The notes: generated by a model from the letters alone, not told the origin. A stretch of 16,424 bases of DNA from Accumulibacter sp. (GCA_031264825.1 JAISDL010000107.1:1-16424), one strand, 5' to 3'. Numbered from the stretch's first letter, positions 1-7,585 are shown. Numbers and translations: made by a program.

Positions 1-17
1 AAACCGTCGGTTTTTTT
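1..17 (+). terminator. possible intrinsic terminator of a gene left of the window
   Basis: The window opens with a short dyad (AAACC, loop GTC, GGTTT) followed at once by a run of T. This is the layout of a rho-independent terminator reading rightward, which would close a plus-strand gene lying left of the window and converging on hemD. The stem is probably cut by the window edge, so its real length is unknown. Confidence 0.3.
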
Positions 18-57
18 GAGTTACCGCAGCGACGCTTGCGGCAAGCTCAGCGGCAAT

Positions 58-849
58 TCATGAATGAATAAAGTATACACACAATCCGTCGATGATACCG
101 GCGTCTGCCGGCGGCGTCAGGATGACTTTTCGTAAACCGAGCTCCTCGGCGGTTTGGGCGATGCGCACATGCGGAACGAAGAGCGGCACGGCGGAAAGCG
201 TCTCGAAGCTTTTCGCGTCGAGGAGTCCCGGCAGGGCGCGCAGCCCCTCGCTCGACGAAACCGTCACGGCATCAAGCCCTTCGCGCAGCGCGGTTTCGAC
301 GCCGGACGCGTCGGTCGGCGCGGCGCGGTGGTAACAGCTCAAGTACTCGACCGTCGCGCCGCGCTCGGTCAAGGTCTCGGCGATGAGTTCGCGCCCGCCG
401 TCGCCGCGAACGATCAGCGCCTTCAATCCCTCGACTTGCGACTTCTGGAAAGCGGGTAATTCGAGCAAGGCTTCGGAATCGAAACGCTCCAGAGGGACGA
501 GAACCTTCCCGACGCCGTGGCGCGTCAAGGCCTTTTCGGTTCCCGGCCCGATTGCGGCGGCTTTGACCCTCTCGGGCCAAGTACGCGCTCCCAGAAGCGC
601 CGGCAGCCCGAACCTTACGGCGTTCGGGCTGACGAAAACGACCATCGCGTATTCCTCAAGGCGCGGCGCAACGCGGCGCAAGGCTTCGAGCTCGTCCGCC
701 GGGGTGATTTTGAGCAGCGGGAAAAATACGGGAACCCCGCCCTTCGCGCGGATCGCCTCCCCGAGCGCGACGGCCTGCGCTTCGGGTCGCGTGACGAGGA
801 TGCGCCGGCCCGAAAGCGGGGTCGACGGAGTCGACGGCGGCGGCGTCAT
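58..849 (-). CDS. hemD: uroporphyrinogen-III synthase (HemD)
   Basis: Uroporphyrinogen-III synthase closes hydroxymethylbilane with inversion of ring D to give uroporphyrinogen III, the branch point to haem, sirohaem and cobalamin. The 263-residue product has the family's two-lobed pattern. It starts with ILVTRPEAQA in the first 25 residues, then VVFVSPNAVRFGL, AAIGPGTEKAL, FDSEALLEL, ALIVRGDGGRELI and the late VTVSSSEGL stretch. Length is normal (E. coli 246). The reading frame stays open upstream to 1113, but that extension lies inside hemC, is Arg-rich and unlike HemD, so I chose the ATG at 849. This ATG overlaps the hemC stop as ATGA, implying translational coupling. It is the last gene of the algZ-algR-hemC-hemD unit; nothing else follows on this strand before the window edge. 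Confidence 0.93.
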   Translation of the reverse strand: MTPPPSTPSTPLSGRRILVTRPEAQAVALGEAIRAKGGVPVFFPLLKITPADELEALRRVAPRLEEYAMVVFVSPNAVRFGLPALLGARTWPERVKAAAIGPGTEKALTRHGVGKVLVPLERFDSEALLELPAFQKSQVEGLKALIVRGDGGRELIAETLTERGATVEYLSCYHRAAPTDASGVETALREGLDAVTVSSSEGLRALPGLLDAKSFETLSAVPLFVPHVRIAQTAEELGLRKVILTPPADAGIIDGLCVYFIHS

Positions 850-1811
850 GCGCTCGCCGCCTGCGAAGCGATCTGGGCGAGGATGTCGTCCGCGCCCCGG
901 TCGAGCAATTCCCGCGCGAGCGCGGCGCCGATCGCTTCGGCGTCCGCCGGCGTGCCGGTCTTCTCGCCGAAGAGTCGCGTCGCGCCGTCGGGCGTCGCGA
1001 CGAAGGCGCGAAGTCTCAGAATCTTCTTTTCGAAAAGCGCGTGCGCGCCGAGCGGTACTTGGCAACTCCCACCGAGCGCGCGCGCAAGGGCGCGTTCGGC
1101 GCGTACGCAGCACGCCGTCTCGACGTCATCGAGCGGGGCAAGCCACGCGGCGAGTTCGCGGCGGTCGCTCCGGATTTCGACGCCGAGCGCGCCCTGCCCC
1201 GGCGCGGGCAGCATTTTTTCGGGCGGGATGAGTGCGCGGATGCGTTTTTCGAGGCCGAGGCGGATCAAGCCGGCGGCGGCCAGGATGATCGCGTCGTAAC
1301 GCCCTTCGTCGAGTTTACGGAGGCGCGTGTCGAGGTTGCCGCGCAGCGCCTCGATCTTCAAAAAGGGATACTCCGCGCGCAAGGCCGCTTCGCGTCTTGC
1401 GCTCGACGTACCGATGCGCGCGCCGTCCGGGAGCGCTTCCAAAGCGTCGTATTTGTCCGAGACGAAGGCGTCGCACGCGTTCTCTCGCTTGAGGACGGCT
1501 ACGAGGGAAAAGCCTTCGGGCATTTCCATCGGGACGTCCTTGAGCGAATGAACCGCGAGGTCGGCGCGCCCCTCGGCGATCGCGGCTTCGAGTTCCTTGA
1601 CGAAGAGAGCCTTTCCGCCGATCAGCGACAGCGATTTGTCGAGGATGCGGTCGCCGCGCGTCGTCATGCCGAGGATTTCGACCTCGCATTCAGGATAGAG
1701 CGCCGTTATCCGCGAGGCGACGTATTCCGCCTGCCATAGCGCGAGCCGCGATTCGCGCGACGCGATGACAAGGCGCGAGGGCGGTTGGACGCCGGTGTTC
1801 GCGCGCGTCAC
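846..1811 (-). CDS. hemC: porphobilinogen deaminase / hydroxymethylbilane synthase (HemC)
   Basis: HemC polymerises four porphobilinogen molecules into hydroxymethylbilane, the substrate of HemD encoded next. The product shows IASRESRLALWQAEYV near the N-terminus, HSLKDVP carrying the catalytic Asp (about residue 92), GTSSARREA, ALRGNLDTRLRKL, LPAPGQGALGVE, and GGSCQVPLG, whose Cys (about residue 250) anchors the dipyrromethane cofactor. With the GTG start at 1811 it is 321 residues (E. coli 313). The frame runs open to 1904, but that extra N-terminus lies inside the algR-like gene and lacks similarity. The GTG overlaps the upstream TGA stop as GTGA, which supports this start and suggests coupled translation. 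Both this overlap and the ATGA into hemD point to one transcript. Confidence 0.94.
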   Translation of the reverse strand: MTRANTGVQPPSRLVIASRESRLALWQAEYVASRITALYPECEVEILGMTTRGDRILDKSLSLIGGKALFVKELEAAIAEGRADLAVHSLKDVPMEMPEGFSLVAVLKRENACDAFVSDKYDALEALPDGARIGTSSARREAALRAEYPFLKIEALRGNLDTRLRKLDEGRYDAIILAAAGLIRLGLEKRIRALIPPEKMLPAPGQGALGVEIRSDRRELAAWLAPLDDVETACCVRAERALARALGGSCQVPLGAHALFEKKILRLRAFVATPDGATRLFGEKTGTPADAEAIGAALARELLDRGADDILAQIASQAASA

Positions 1812-2596
1812 GATGTCAAATGCTTCGCGTAGGACTTGACGAGCGGCCACTGCCGCCGGCTGACCGGAAGCTTTTCGGGAACGTCGCGCAAAAGCGCGTA
1901 CCACTGGGTGTCGGTTTCGTCGTTCGTGTTCTTTTCGAAGCCGGCGATGGCCTCCCTGGCGACAAGCGCGCTCCGATGCAGGCGGATGAAGCGATCGGCA
2001 AATTCCTGTTCGAGGTGCGTCAGCGATTCGTCGAGCAGGTATTCACGCTGCCCCGTGCGCGCCGTCACGTACTTCAGGTCGGCTTTCAAATAAAGGATTT
2101 CGTTGATCGGGATCAAGAGCATCCGCCCGCGCTCGTGGCACGACAAATAGGCGCGCGCACCTTCCTGGAGCGCGGCGAGCGCTTGCGCCGTGCCTTCGGA
2201 AGGGGGCGCTTCCGCCGGTTTTCTGATCTTTTGCAGCGCGGTGAGCAGCCTCTGCGCGCGTACCGGCTTGACGAGATAGTCGATCGCATTGAGTTCGAAA
2301 GCTTCGACCGCGTGCGTATCGTAGGCGGTCACAAAAATGACCGCGGGCGGTTTTTCGGATTGCAAAAGGTGGCGGGCCAATTCGATGCCGCCCATCTTCG
2401 GCATACGGATATCGACGAAAAGAACGTCGACGGCGTGTTCGTCGAGCGCGTCGAGCGCGAGTTTTCCGTTGGCCGCTTCCGCGACGACGGTGTTCGGCAA
2501 CTCGTCGGCGATCCCGGAGAGCAGCGCCCGCAGACGCGCGCGCGCCGGCGCTTCGTCGTCGACGATCATGATGGAAAGGGGGGAAGGCGAATTCAC
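1808..2596 (-). CDS. algR: LytTR-family response regulator, AlgR-like
   Basis: A 262-residue response regulator. Residues about 8-125 form a receiver domain: acidic pair D13-D14, phospho-acceptor D62 in VDIRMP, T90 in FVTAYD and K110 in YLVKP. Residues about 150-258 form a LytTR DNA-binding domain, including the stretches INEILYLKADLKYVTA and RFIRLHRSALV. The start is GTG at 2596. A Shine-Dalgarno AGGAG lies 10 nt upstream, inside the last codons of the sensor kinase gene. The AlgR type next to hemC is a known arrangement in Pseudomonas (fimS/algZ-algR-hemC) and many betaproteobacteria. In Pseudomonas, AlgR controls alginate and twitching genes; the regulon here cannot be read from sequence. 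The gene symbol rests on domain type plus synteny. Confidence 0.88.
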   Translation of the reverse strand: MNSPSPLSIMIVDDEAPARARLRALLSGIADELPNTVVAEAANGKLALDALDEHAVDVLFVDIRMPKMGGIELARHLLQSEKPPAVIFVTAYDTHAVEAFELNAIDYLVKPVRAQRLLTALQKIRKPAEAPPSEGTAQALAALQEGARAYLSCHERGRMLLIPINEILYLKADLKYVTARTGQREYLLDESLTHLEQEFADRFIRLHRSALVAREAIAGFEKNTNDETDTQWYALLRDVPEKLPVSRRQWPLVKSYAKHLTS

Positions 2597-2602
2597 TTGG
2601 AT

Positions 2603-3664
2603 CTAGCTCCTGCAAGGTAAAACGATGCGTACCCGATACTCGCCCACGCCGTCGGGGCCGGGACTTTCTTCGGTTTCCAGTCGGGCCTCGAGGTCGTAAT
2701 GCAGGGCCAGACGTTCGCGGATGTTGGCGATCGCCATATGGTTTCCTTCCTGGGCGATCATATGGGTTTTAGACGACTGGTTCGCACCGGCGTAGGGGTT
2801 CGAAAGCTCGATGCGAATCTCGTCGTCCTTCAGGTTCAGGCGAATGCGAACGACGCCTCCGTCGCTCAATGGCTCGATGCCGTAATAGATCGCGTTTTCC
2901 AGCAAGGGTTGCATCATCAGTTGCGGCACTTTCACGTCGGGGAGCGTTTCGGGAATTTCCCACACGACGGTCAGGCGTTCGCCCAGACGCAGCTTTTCGA
3001 GTTCGAGGTATTGCCGACACAGGTCGACTTCGTCGAAAAGCGGCAAAAGCTCGCGGTGATCGCGCATCATCACGCGGAAAAGCTCGGCGAGCGCTTCGAG
3101 CGCCATCTCGGCGCGTTCGGGTTCGGTGCGGATCAGCGAAAGAACGGCGTTCAGACTGTTGAAAAGGAAGTGCGGACGGATGCGCGCCGTCAGCGCCTGG
3201 AGGCGCGCCTCGGACACGGCCGGCGAAAAGGCGCGCGCGCGCAGTTCGAAGTAGTAGAGCAGAAGGCCCGCGACGATACCCGCGAGCAACATGTTGGAAA
3301 ACAGATGACTCGGCCCCGCGTCGCTCTCCATGACGATGAAAAAGCTTTCGAGAAGCGCCGAGGACGCCGCGGCGAAACAAACGATCGCCGCCTGCGCCGC
3401 GCGCAAGGGCCAACGCGAAATCGGGCCGCTCACGAGCGCGAGCACGAGGATGTTGAGGATGAGAAGCGGCTGGACCCTTATCGAGAGGTCGAGGTACTGC
3501 GAAACGGGGTCGGCACCCCAGAATTCCCCGCCGCTCGCGGCGCTCCGCGCGAGCGCCATGCCGAAAGCGAAAAGGTTCGCCCCGAGCAATATCCTCAGCA
3601 TAACGCCAAAATTTCCAAAATCGGGAAGCGACACGCTTTCGGTTTTTTGTTTTGCGTCGGTCAT
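2603..3664 (-). CDS. algZ: LytS-type membrane sensor histidine kinase, AlgZ/FimS-like
   Basis: A 353-residue sensor kinase. Residues about 22-140 contain roughly four hydrophobic membrane segments (about 22-40, 65-82, 90-110 and 122-140) with very short loops and no separate periplasmic domain. A His_kinase (LytS/YehU type) dimerisation region follows, with RIRPHFLFNSLNAVLSLI and the likely phospho-accepting H165. The ATPase part has QPLLENAIYYGIEP (N box, about 252-265) and GNHMAIANIRERL (G box, about 308-320). The ATG at 3664 is the first start after an intergenic gap of about 300 bp. The stop is 6 bp before the response regulator start, so the two are cotranscribed partners. The signal sensed is unknown. 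FimS of Pseudomonas is similar in size and layout. Confidence 0.87.
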   Translation of the reverse strand: MTDAKQKTESVSLPDFGNFGVMLRILLGANLFAFGMALARSAASGGEFWGADPVSQYLDLSIRVQPLLILNILVLALVSGPISRWPLRAAQAAIVCFAAASSALLESFFIVMESDAGPSHLFSNMLLAGIVAGLLLYYFELRARAFSPAVSEARLQALTARIRPHFLFNSLNAVLSLIRTEPERAEMALEALAELFRVMMRDHRELLPLFDEVDLCRQYLELEKLRLGERLTVVWEIPETLPDVKVPQLMMQPLLENAIYYGIEPLSDGGVVRIRLNLKDDEIRIELSNPYAGANQSSKTHMIAQEGNHMAIANIRERLALHYDLEARLETEESPGPDGVGEYRVRIVLPCRS

Positions 3665-3693
3665 GGCTCGCGCGTTGGCGTGTACGGAAACTC

Positions 3694-3723
3694 TGGATAA
3701 GTTTCCACGAAAAGTTTATCCTA
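3694..3723. promoter_or_regulatory. near-symmetrical inverted repeat between divergent genes
   Basis: GGATAA at 3695-3700 faces TTATCC at 3716-3721, with further weaker pairing inside. It lies 31 bp upstream of the algZ-like ATG. On the plus strand the same bases read TGGATA, 18 bp, TATCCT; on the minus strand AGGATA, 18 bp, TATCCA. Each is a weak fit to a sigma70 -35/-10 pair. It may be a bidirectional promoter, an operator, or only a hairpin in the algZ leader. Confidence 0.35.
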
Positions 3724-3727
3724 GAAA

Positions 3728-3891
3728 CCGCTTTGAATGTGCCTGGGAGTGCTGTCCCGGAACGTGCCGGCAAGGCGCAACGACGCGACAGGCTTTATCC
3801 TGCAAGGAGGAGCGACACCGCCGGCGCGCTGGGGGGCGGCGCTCACAGGCACGTAACGGACTCACCTTGGGGGTGAGCGGTCAAAATACCG
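3728..3891 (+). ncRNA. candidate structured RNA or argH leader element
   Basis: Bases 3739-3758 pair with 3833-3852 in a long stem with a single G/A mismatch (3746/3845). A 4-by-4 internal loop follows, then 3763-3771 pair with 3820-3828, and a CAGG/CCTG hairpin (3789-3792 with 3799-3802) sits at the apex. Several pairs (T3750, T3753, T3755 and T3765, each with a G) are wobbles only in plus-strand RNA and would be A/C mismatches on the minus strand, so a plus-strand transcript is favoured. Two small hairpins follow: 3861-3866 with 3872-3877, and 3878-3881 with 3888-3891. No run of T follows, so this may be a leader of argH rather than a free small RNA. I do not recognise the family. The fold was found by eye. 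Confidence 0.4.
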
Positions 3892-3931
3892 GAGAAGCTT
3901 GTCATCACCTGGCCTTCAATGGGAAAATCAG

Positions 3932-3960
3932 TGGTCAACTGCGGTTTCTAGGGTTATAGT
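3932..3960 (+). promoter_or_regulatory. putative sigma70 promoter of argH
   Basis: TGGTCA (3932-3937), a 17-bp spacer, then TATAGT (3955-3960). Transcription would begin near 3967, leaving only about 3 nt before the argH ATG at 3970. There is no clear Shine-Dalgarno sequence before that ATG, which fits a near-leaderless message. Confidence 0.45.
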
Positions 3961-3969
3961 CCGAAGATC

Positions 3970-5358
3970 ATGAGTACGAGTGATTCTACTCCATATACGT
4001 GGGCGGGTCGTTTTTCCGAGCCGATGTCGGACGTCGTCAGGCGTTATACCGAGTCGGTCGATGTGGATAAACGCCTATGGCGGGAAGATATCCGCGCCTC
4101 GCTTGCACACGCCCGGATGCTCGCCAGTCGCGGGATCATCTCGACGAGCGATTTGCAGGACATCCAGCGTGGAATGGCAGCCATCGCCGGTGAAATCGAG
4201 TCCGGGAACTTCAAGTGGATGAGCGAATTCGAGGACGTTCACCTCAATATCGAGAAACGCCTGACCCAGCTCGTCGGAGACGCCGGCAAGCGTCTGCACA
4301 CGGCGCGGTCGCGCAACGACCAGGTGGCGACCGACCTCCGGCTCTATTTGCGCGACACGGTCGACGAAATCCTCGTGATGCTGAGGGAATTTCATGCGCG
4401 GCTTCTCGACCTCGCCGAACGCGAGGCCGCGACGCCGATGCCGGGATTCACGCATATGCAGCCCGCGCAGCCGGTCACCTTCGGTCATCACCTCCTGGCG
4501 TGGTTCGAGATGACGCGGCGCGACGCCGAGCGCTTTTCGGACGCCCGCCGCCGCATCAACCGCCTGCCGCTCGGCGCGGCCGCGCTCGCCGGAACGACGT
4601 ACCCGATCAGCCGCGAATTCGTCGCCAAGGAACTCGGCTTCGATTCGCTTTGCGAAAATTCGATCGACGCCGTTTCCGACCGCGATTTCGCGGTCGAGTT
4701 CTGTTCCGCGTCGGCGCTCCTGATGATGCACTTTTCGCGCATGTCGGAAGAACTCGTCCTCTGGATGAATCCGCGCTTCGGTTTCGTGAAGATCGCCGAC
4801 CGCTTCTGCACGGGAAGTTCGATCATGCCGCAGAAGAAAAACCCGGACATCCCGGAACTCGCGCGCGGAAAGACCGGGCGCGTCTACGGCCACCTGATCG
4901 CGCTCCTCGTTTTGATGAAAGGCCAGCCTCTGGCTTACAATAGGGACAATCAAGAAGACAAGGAAGCCTTGTTTGACACCGTTGACACCGTTCTCGACAC
5001 CTTGCGCATTTTTACCGAGATGATCCCGGGAATCACAGCCCGTCCCGAAAGAATGCGTGAAGCCCTGAACGAGGGCTTCACGACCGCGACCGATTTCGCC
5101 GACTACCTCGTCCGCAAGGGTCTGCCCTTCCGCGACGCGCACGAAATCGTCGGGCGGGCCGTGCGCCGCGCGGAAGAAGCCGGACTCGGCCTGTCGGAAC
5201 TCACGCTCGAAGAACTCGCCGCCTTTTCGCCCGTCGTCGAAAAAGACGTTTTCGAGGTCTTGACCATCGAAGGATCGCTCGCCGCCCGCAAACACCCCGG
5301 CGGCACCGCGCCCGACCGGGTACGCGCGGCGGTCCTCCGCGCGCGGGAGCTTTTGTGA
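3970..5358 (+). CDS. argH: argininosuccinate lyase (ArgH)
   Basis: ArgH cleaves argininosuccinate to arginine and fumarate, the last step of arginine biosynthesis; it acts as a cytoplasmic homotetramer. The 462-residue product (family usual about 457-465) has WAGRFSEP near the N-terminus, HTARSRNDQVATDLRL (about 110-125), the THMQPAQP stretch with catalytic H162, and the fumarase/aspartase superfamily signature GSSIMPQKKNPD (282-293) with the catalytic Ser on a mobile loop. The ATG at 3970 gives the expected N-terminus, although no good ribosome binding site precedes it. The stop overlaps the start of the downstream kinase gene (GTGA), so the two are probably cotranscribed and translationally coupled. 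Confidence 0.96.
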   Translation: MSTSDSTPYTWAGRFSEPMSDVVRRYTESVDVDKRLWREDIRASLAHARMLASRGIISTSDLQDIQRGMAAIAGEIESGNFKWMSEFEDVHLNIEKRLTQLVGDAGKRLHTARSRNDQVATDLRLYLRDTVDEILVMLREFHARLLDLAEREAATPMPGFTHMQPAQPVTFGHHLLAWFEMTRRDAERFSDARRRINRLPLGAAALAGTTYPISREFVAKELGFDSLCENSIDAVSDRDFAVEFCSASALLMMHFSRMSEELVLWMNPRFGFVKIADRFCTGSSIMPQKKNPDIPELARGKTGRVYGHLIALLVLMKGQPLAYNRDNQEDKEALFDTVDTVLDTLRIFTEMIPGITARPERMREALNEGFTTATDFADYLVRKGLPFRDAHEIVGRAVRRAEEAGLGLSELTLEELAAFSPVVEKDVFEVLTIEGSLAARKHPGGTAPDRVRAAVLRARELL

Positions 5359-6665
5359 GAACGCAGGCGAAAATCCCCCTCCCCGAAAAAATCGGCAAGT
5401 ACGAGATCGCCCGCGTCATCGGTCGCGGAACGACGTCGACGGTCTACCTCGCGCGCGACCCCGCCTCGCCGAACGAGGTCGCCATCAAGGTCGCCATGCC
5501 CGAAATCCTGAAAGACCCCGAGCGAGGCAAACTCTATACCCACCTCTTTCTCAACGAAGCCTCGCTCGTCGGCAAGCTCTCGCACCCCTATATCGTCCAG
5601 ATCTACAACGCCGTCGTCTCGGGGCCGACCTACTATATCGTCATGGAGTACGTTCCCGGAGGCACCTTGCAGGAATACTGCGTCCCCTGGAAGCTGCCGT
5701 CGATAGAGAACGTCGTCGAAATCATCTTCAAATGCACGCGCGCGCTCGATTTCGCCTTCCGCATCGGCATCACGCACCGCGACATCAAACCCGCGAACAT
5801 CCTCGTATCGAGCATGACGCTCGAATCGGTCGACGTCAAGATTTCCGACTTCGGCGCCGCGCTCGTCGACACCCCCGACCGGACGCAGGTCTCTGGAATC
5901 GGTTCCCCCGCGTACATGTCGCCGCAACAGGTCATGGAGCTTCCGCTCAACTACCAGACGGACATCTATTCGCTCGGCGTCGTCATGTACCAGCTCCTGA
6001 CGGGCCAGTTGCCTTTCCAGGGAACGACGAACTACAACATCGTCTACCAGATCATCAATACCGACCCGAAACCTCCGTCGTCGATCCGCGGCGAAATTCC
6101 CGAAATCCTCGACCGCATCGTCGCAAAGGCCATGTGCAAGGAAACGTCGGGGCGCTACGCGACGTGGGAAGAATTTTCGCAGGACCTCGCCCAGTTCTCA
6201 CGGCAGAATTTTTCACACGTATTTACGGGCGATTTTTCCGACAACGAGAAGATCAACGTCCTGCGCGGCCTGGGGTTTTTCGCGGCGTTCTCCGACACCG
6301 AAATCTTCGAAATCCTGCCCTTCTCTCAGTGGAACGATTTCGCGTCCGAAAGCGTCATCCTGCGCGACGGCGAGTCGAGCGGCTCCTTTTGCATCCTGCT
6401 CGAAGGCCAGGCCAAGGTCAGCAAAAACGGGAAAGTCCTCGGCCTGCTGACCGCCGGAGAGAGTTTCGGCGAAATGCCCGCAATCAGCAGGGCGCAGAAA
6501 ATCTACAGCGCCGACATCACCGCGCTGACCGACGTGAAAGCGCTCATGATCCGGAACGAGGCGCTGCAACAGGTGTCGGAAGCTTGCCGGATGCACTTCT
6601 ATCTGGCCTTCCTCGAAACCTTCGCGACCCGCCTGTCGCTCGCGCACATCCGGCTCTCTTCCTGA
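5355..6665 (+). CDS. Ser/Thr protein kinase with C-terminal cyclic-nucleotide-binding-like domain
   Basis: A 436-residue cytoplasmic protein starting at a GTG that overlaps the argH stop. Residues about 16-280 form a complete Hanks-type kinase: glycine loop IGRGTTSTVYLAR, VAIK lysine K45, helix-C Glu68, HRDIKPAN (141-148, catalytic D143), DFG at 165-167, and GSPAYMSPQQ in the activation segment. Residues about 305-425 form a cNMP-binding (Crp-like) beta-barrel domain, with ILRDGESSGSFCILLEGQAKV and SFGEMPAISRA. The phosphate-binding arginine that normally follows FGE-A-L in true cAMP/cGMP binders is not evident (AQKIYSA at that place), so nucleotide binding is doubtful. No transmembrane segment or PASTA repeats are seen. 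Substrate is unknown. Coupling to argH may be regulatory or only positional. It ends 27 bp from a convergent gene. Confidence 0.9.
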   Translation: MRTQAKIPLPEKIGKYEIARVIGRGTTSTVYLARDPASPNEVAIKVAMPEILKDPERGKLYTHLFLNEASLVGKLSHPYIVQIYNAVVSGPTYYIVMEYVPGGTLQEYCVPWKLPSIENVVEIIFKCTRALDFAFRIGITHRDIKPANILVSSMTLESVDVKISDFGAALVDTPDRTQVSGIGSPAYMSPQQVMELPLNYQTDIYSLGVVMYQLLTGQLPFQGTTNYNIVYQIINTDPKPPSSIRGEIPEILDRIVAKAMCKETSGRYATWEEFSQDLAQFSRQNFSHVFTGDFSDNEKINVLRGLGFFAAFSDTEIFEILPFSQWNDFASESVILRDGESSGSFCILLEGQAKVSKNGKVLGLLTAGESFGEMPAISRAQKIYSADITALTDVKALMIRNEALQQVSEACRMHFYLAFLETFATRLSLAHIRLSS

Positions 6666-6692
6666 GCGCACTCCCCAGCGCGGCAAGGTGTT

Positions 6693-7220
6693 TCAATGCG
6701 CGCACGACATCGCCGCGCCAAACGGCCCGCGGTATTCCGTGCGCTGATACGTCGTCCTGACGATCCCGGTCGTCGCGTCGAAAAGCGCGTCGAAGCGCGC
6801 CATCTGGCCCCAATCGTTGCAAAACCGCCATTCCCAGACCAGTTCGTTGCGCCTTTCGAAATACGCGGTCCATCCGGGGAACGAAGGTCCGAGAATCCTG
6901 AGCACGTCGGCCTGCGACGATTTTTCGTTCTCGATGCGCGCAAAGTGCGCCGTGTCGAGGACACCTTCGATGCGGTCGAGACGTTTATCCGGACGGATAT
7001 GGACCATGAAGGTCTGCGTCCCGGCGGGGCCTCGCGGATACGCAAGCTGGACACGCCCGTCGGGGTCGTCCCAGCGCATCGCGGGTTGCCCCATGACCGC
7101 CAAAACGTTCTCGATCGTATCGACCCCGGGTTTGAGGCCGCTTCCGCTGTAAGCCGCGCACGCGGAAAGCAGCGCGATGGCGGCGCAAAACGCGCAGCGC
7201 CGCAGGAAAGAAGTCTTCAT
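6693..7220 (-). CDS. small predicted outer-membrane or periplasmic lipoprotein
   Basis: A 175-residue protein. It begins with a basic, hydrophobic signal peptide ending in the lipobox LLSAC, so Cys21 should be lipidated after cleavage. The mature part contains a GLKPGVDTIENVLAVMGQPAMRW stretch (split here as GLKPGVDTIENVL / AVMGQP) that resembles the SmpA/OmlA (BamE-like) beta-alpha repeat. A second similar segment, QADVLRILGPSF, comes near residue 103. Upstream is a strong ribosome binding site (AAGGAGGA) before the ATG at 7220. The gene lies 41 bp after grxD on the same strand, so a shared transcript is likely. Function is unknown; it is probably an envelope protein of a conserved hypothetical family. 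Confidence 0.75.
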   Translation of the reverse strand: MKTSFLRRCAFCAAIALLSACAAYSGSGLKPGVDTIENVLAVMGQPAMRWDDPDGRVQLAYPRGPAGTQTFMVHIRPDKRLDRIEGVLDTAHFARIENEKSSQADVLRILGPSFPGWTAYFERRNELVWEWRFCNDWGQMARFDALFDATTGIVRTTYQRTEYRGPFGAAMSCAH

Positions 7221-7261
7221 TTCCGTCCTCCTTTTCGTTTGCCCGCAGCGAGCCGTCGAAA

Positions 7262-7585
7262 TCAGTCCGGCGGCGCGATGCCCTCGAGCAGTTGCTTCAA
7301 CTCACCGTTCTCGTACATTTCACGCATGATGTCGCAACCGCCGACGAATTCGCCGCGAATATACAGTTGCGGGATCGTCGGCCAGTTGGAAAAGACCTTG
7401 ACGCCTTCACGAATCTCCGGCGCGTCCATAACGTCGACGCTGAAAAAGAGCGGCAGGTTGCACGCCTGAAGGATTTTCACCGCGGTCGCCGAAAACCCGC
7501 ACATCGGCATACGCGGCGTCCCCTTCATGTACAGCACGACCGGATTCGCCGCAATTTGTTCCTGAATTAGCGCCTGCGCGTCCAT
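7262..7585 (-). CDS. grxD: monothiol glutaredoxin, Grx4 family
   Basis: A 107-residue CGFS-type monothiol glutaredoxin. These bind a bridging [2Fe-2S] cluster with glutathione (often with BolA proteins) and help deliver Fe-S clusters. The product shows K21 and the CGFS active site at 29-32, WPTIPQLY at 68-75 with the cis-Pro, and GGCDI at 82-86, all family hallmarks; length matches E. coli GrxD (115). The frame is open upstream to 7690, but that extension is basic and unlike the family. The ATG at 7585 has AGAGG 6 nt upstream and gives the canonical N-terminus. A small lipoprotein gene follows in the same direction. A pair of inverted dyads lies in its promoter region (7607-7691). Confidence 0.93.
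   Translation of the reverse strand: MDAQALIQEQIAANPVVLYMKGTPRMPMCGFSATAVKILQACNLPLFFSVDVMDAPEIREGVKVFSNWPTIPQLYIRGEFVGGCDIMREMYENGELKQLLEGIAPPD

Noticed and set aside
850..1113. N-terminal extension of hemD
   Set aside because: It overlaps hemC coding sequence, is Arg-rich and unlike HemD; the ATG at 849 with ATGA overlap fits the family.
3728..3891. 6S RNA, SRP RNA or a known riboswitch
   Set aside because: The fold is suggestive but the conserved bases of those families (for example the SRP GGAAGGAAGC motif) are not seen, so I left it as an unnamed candidate.
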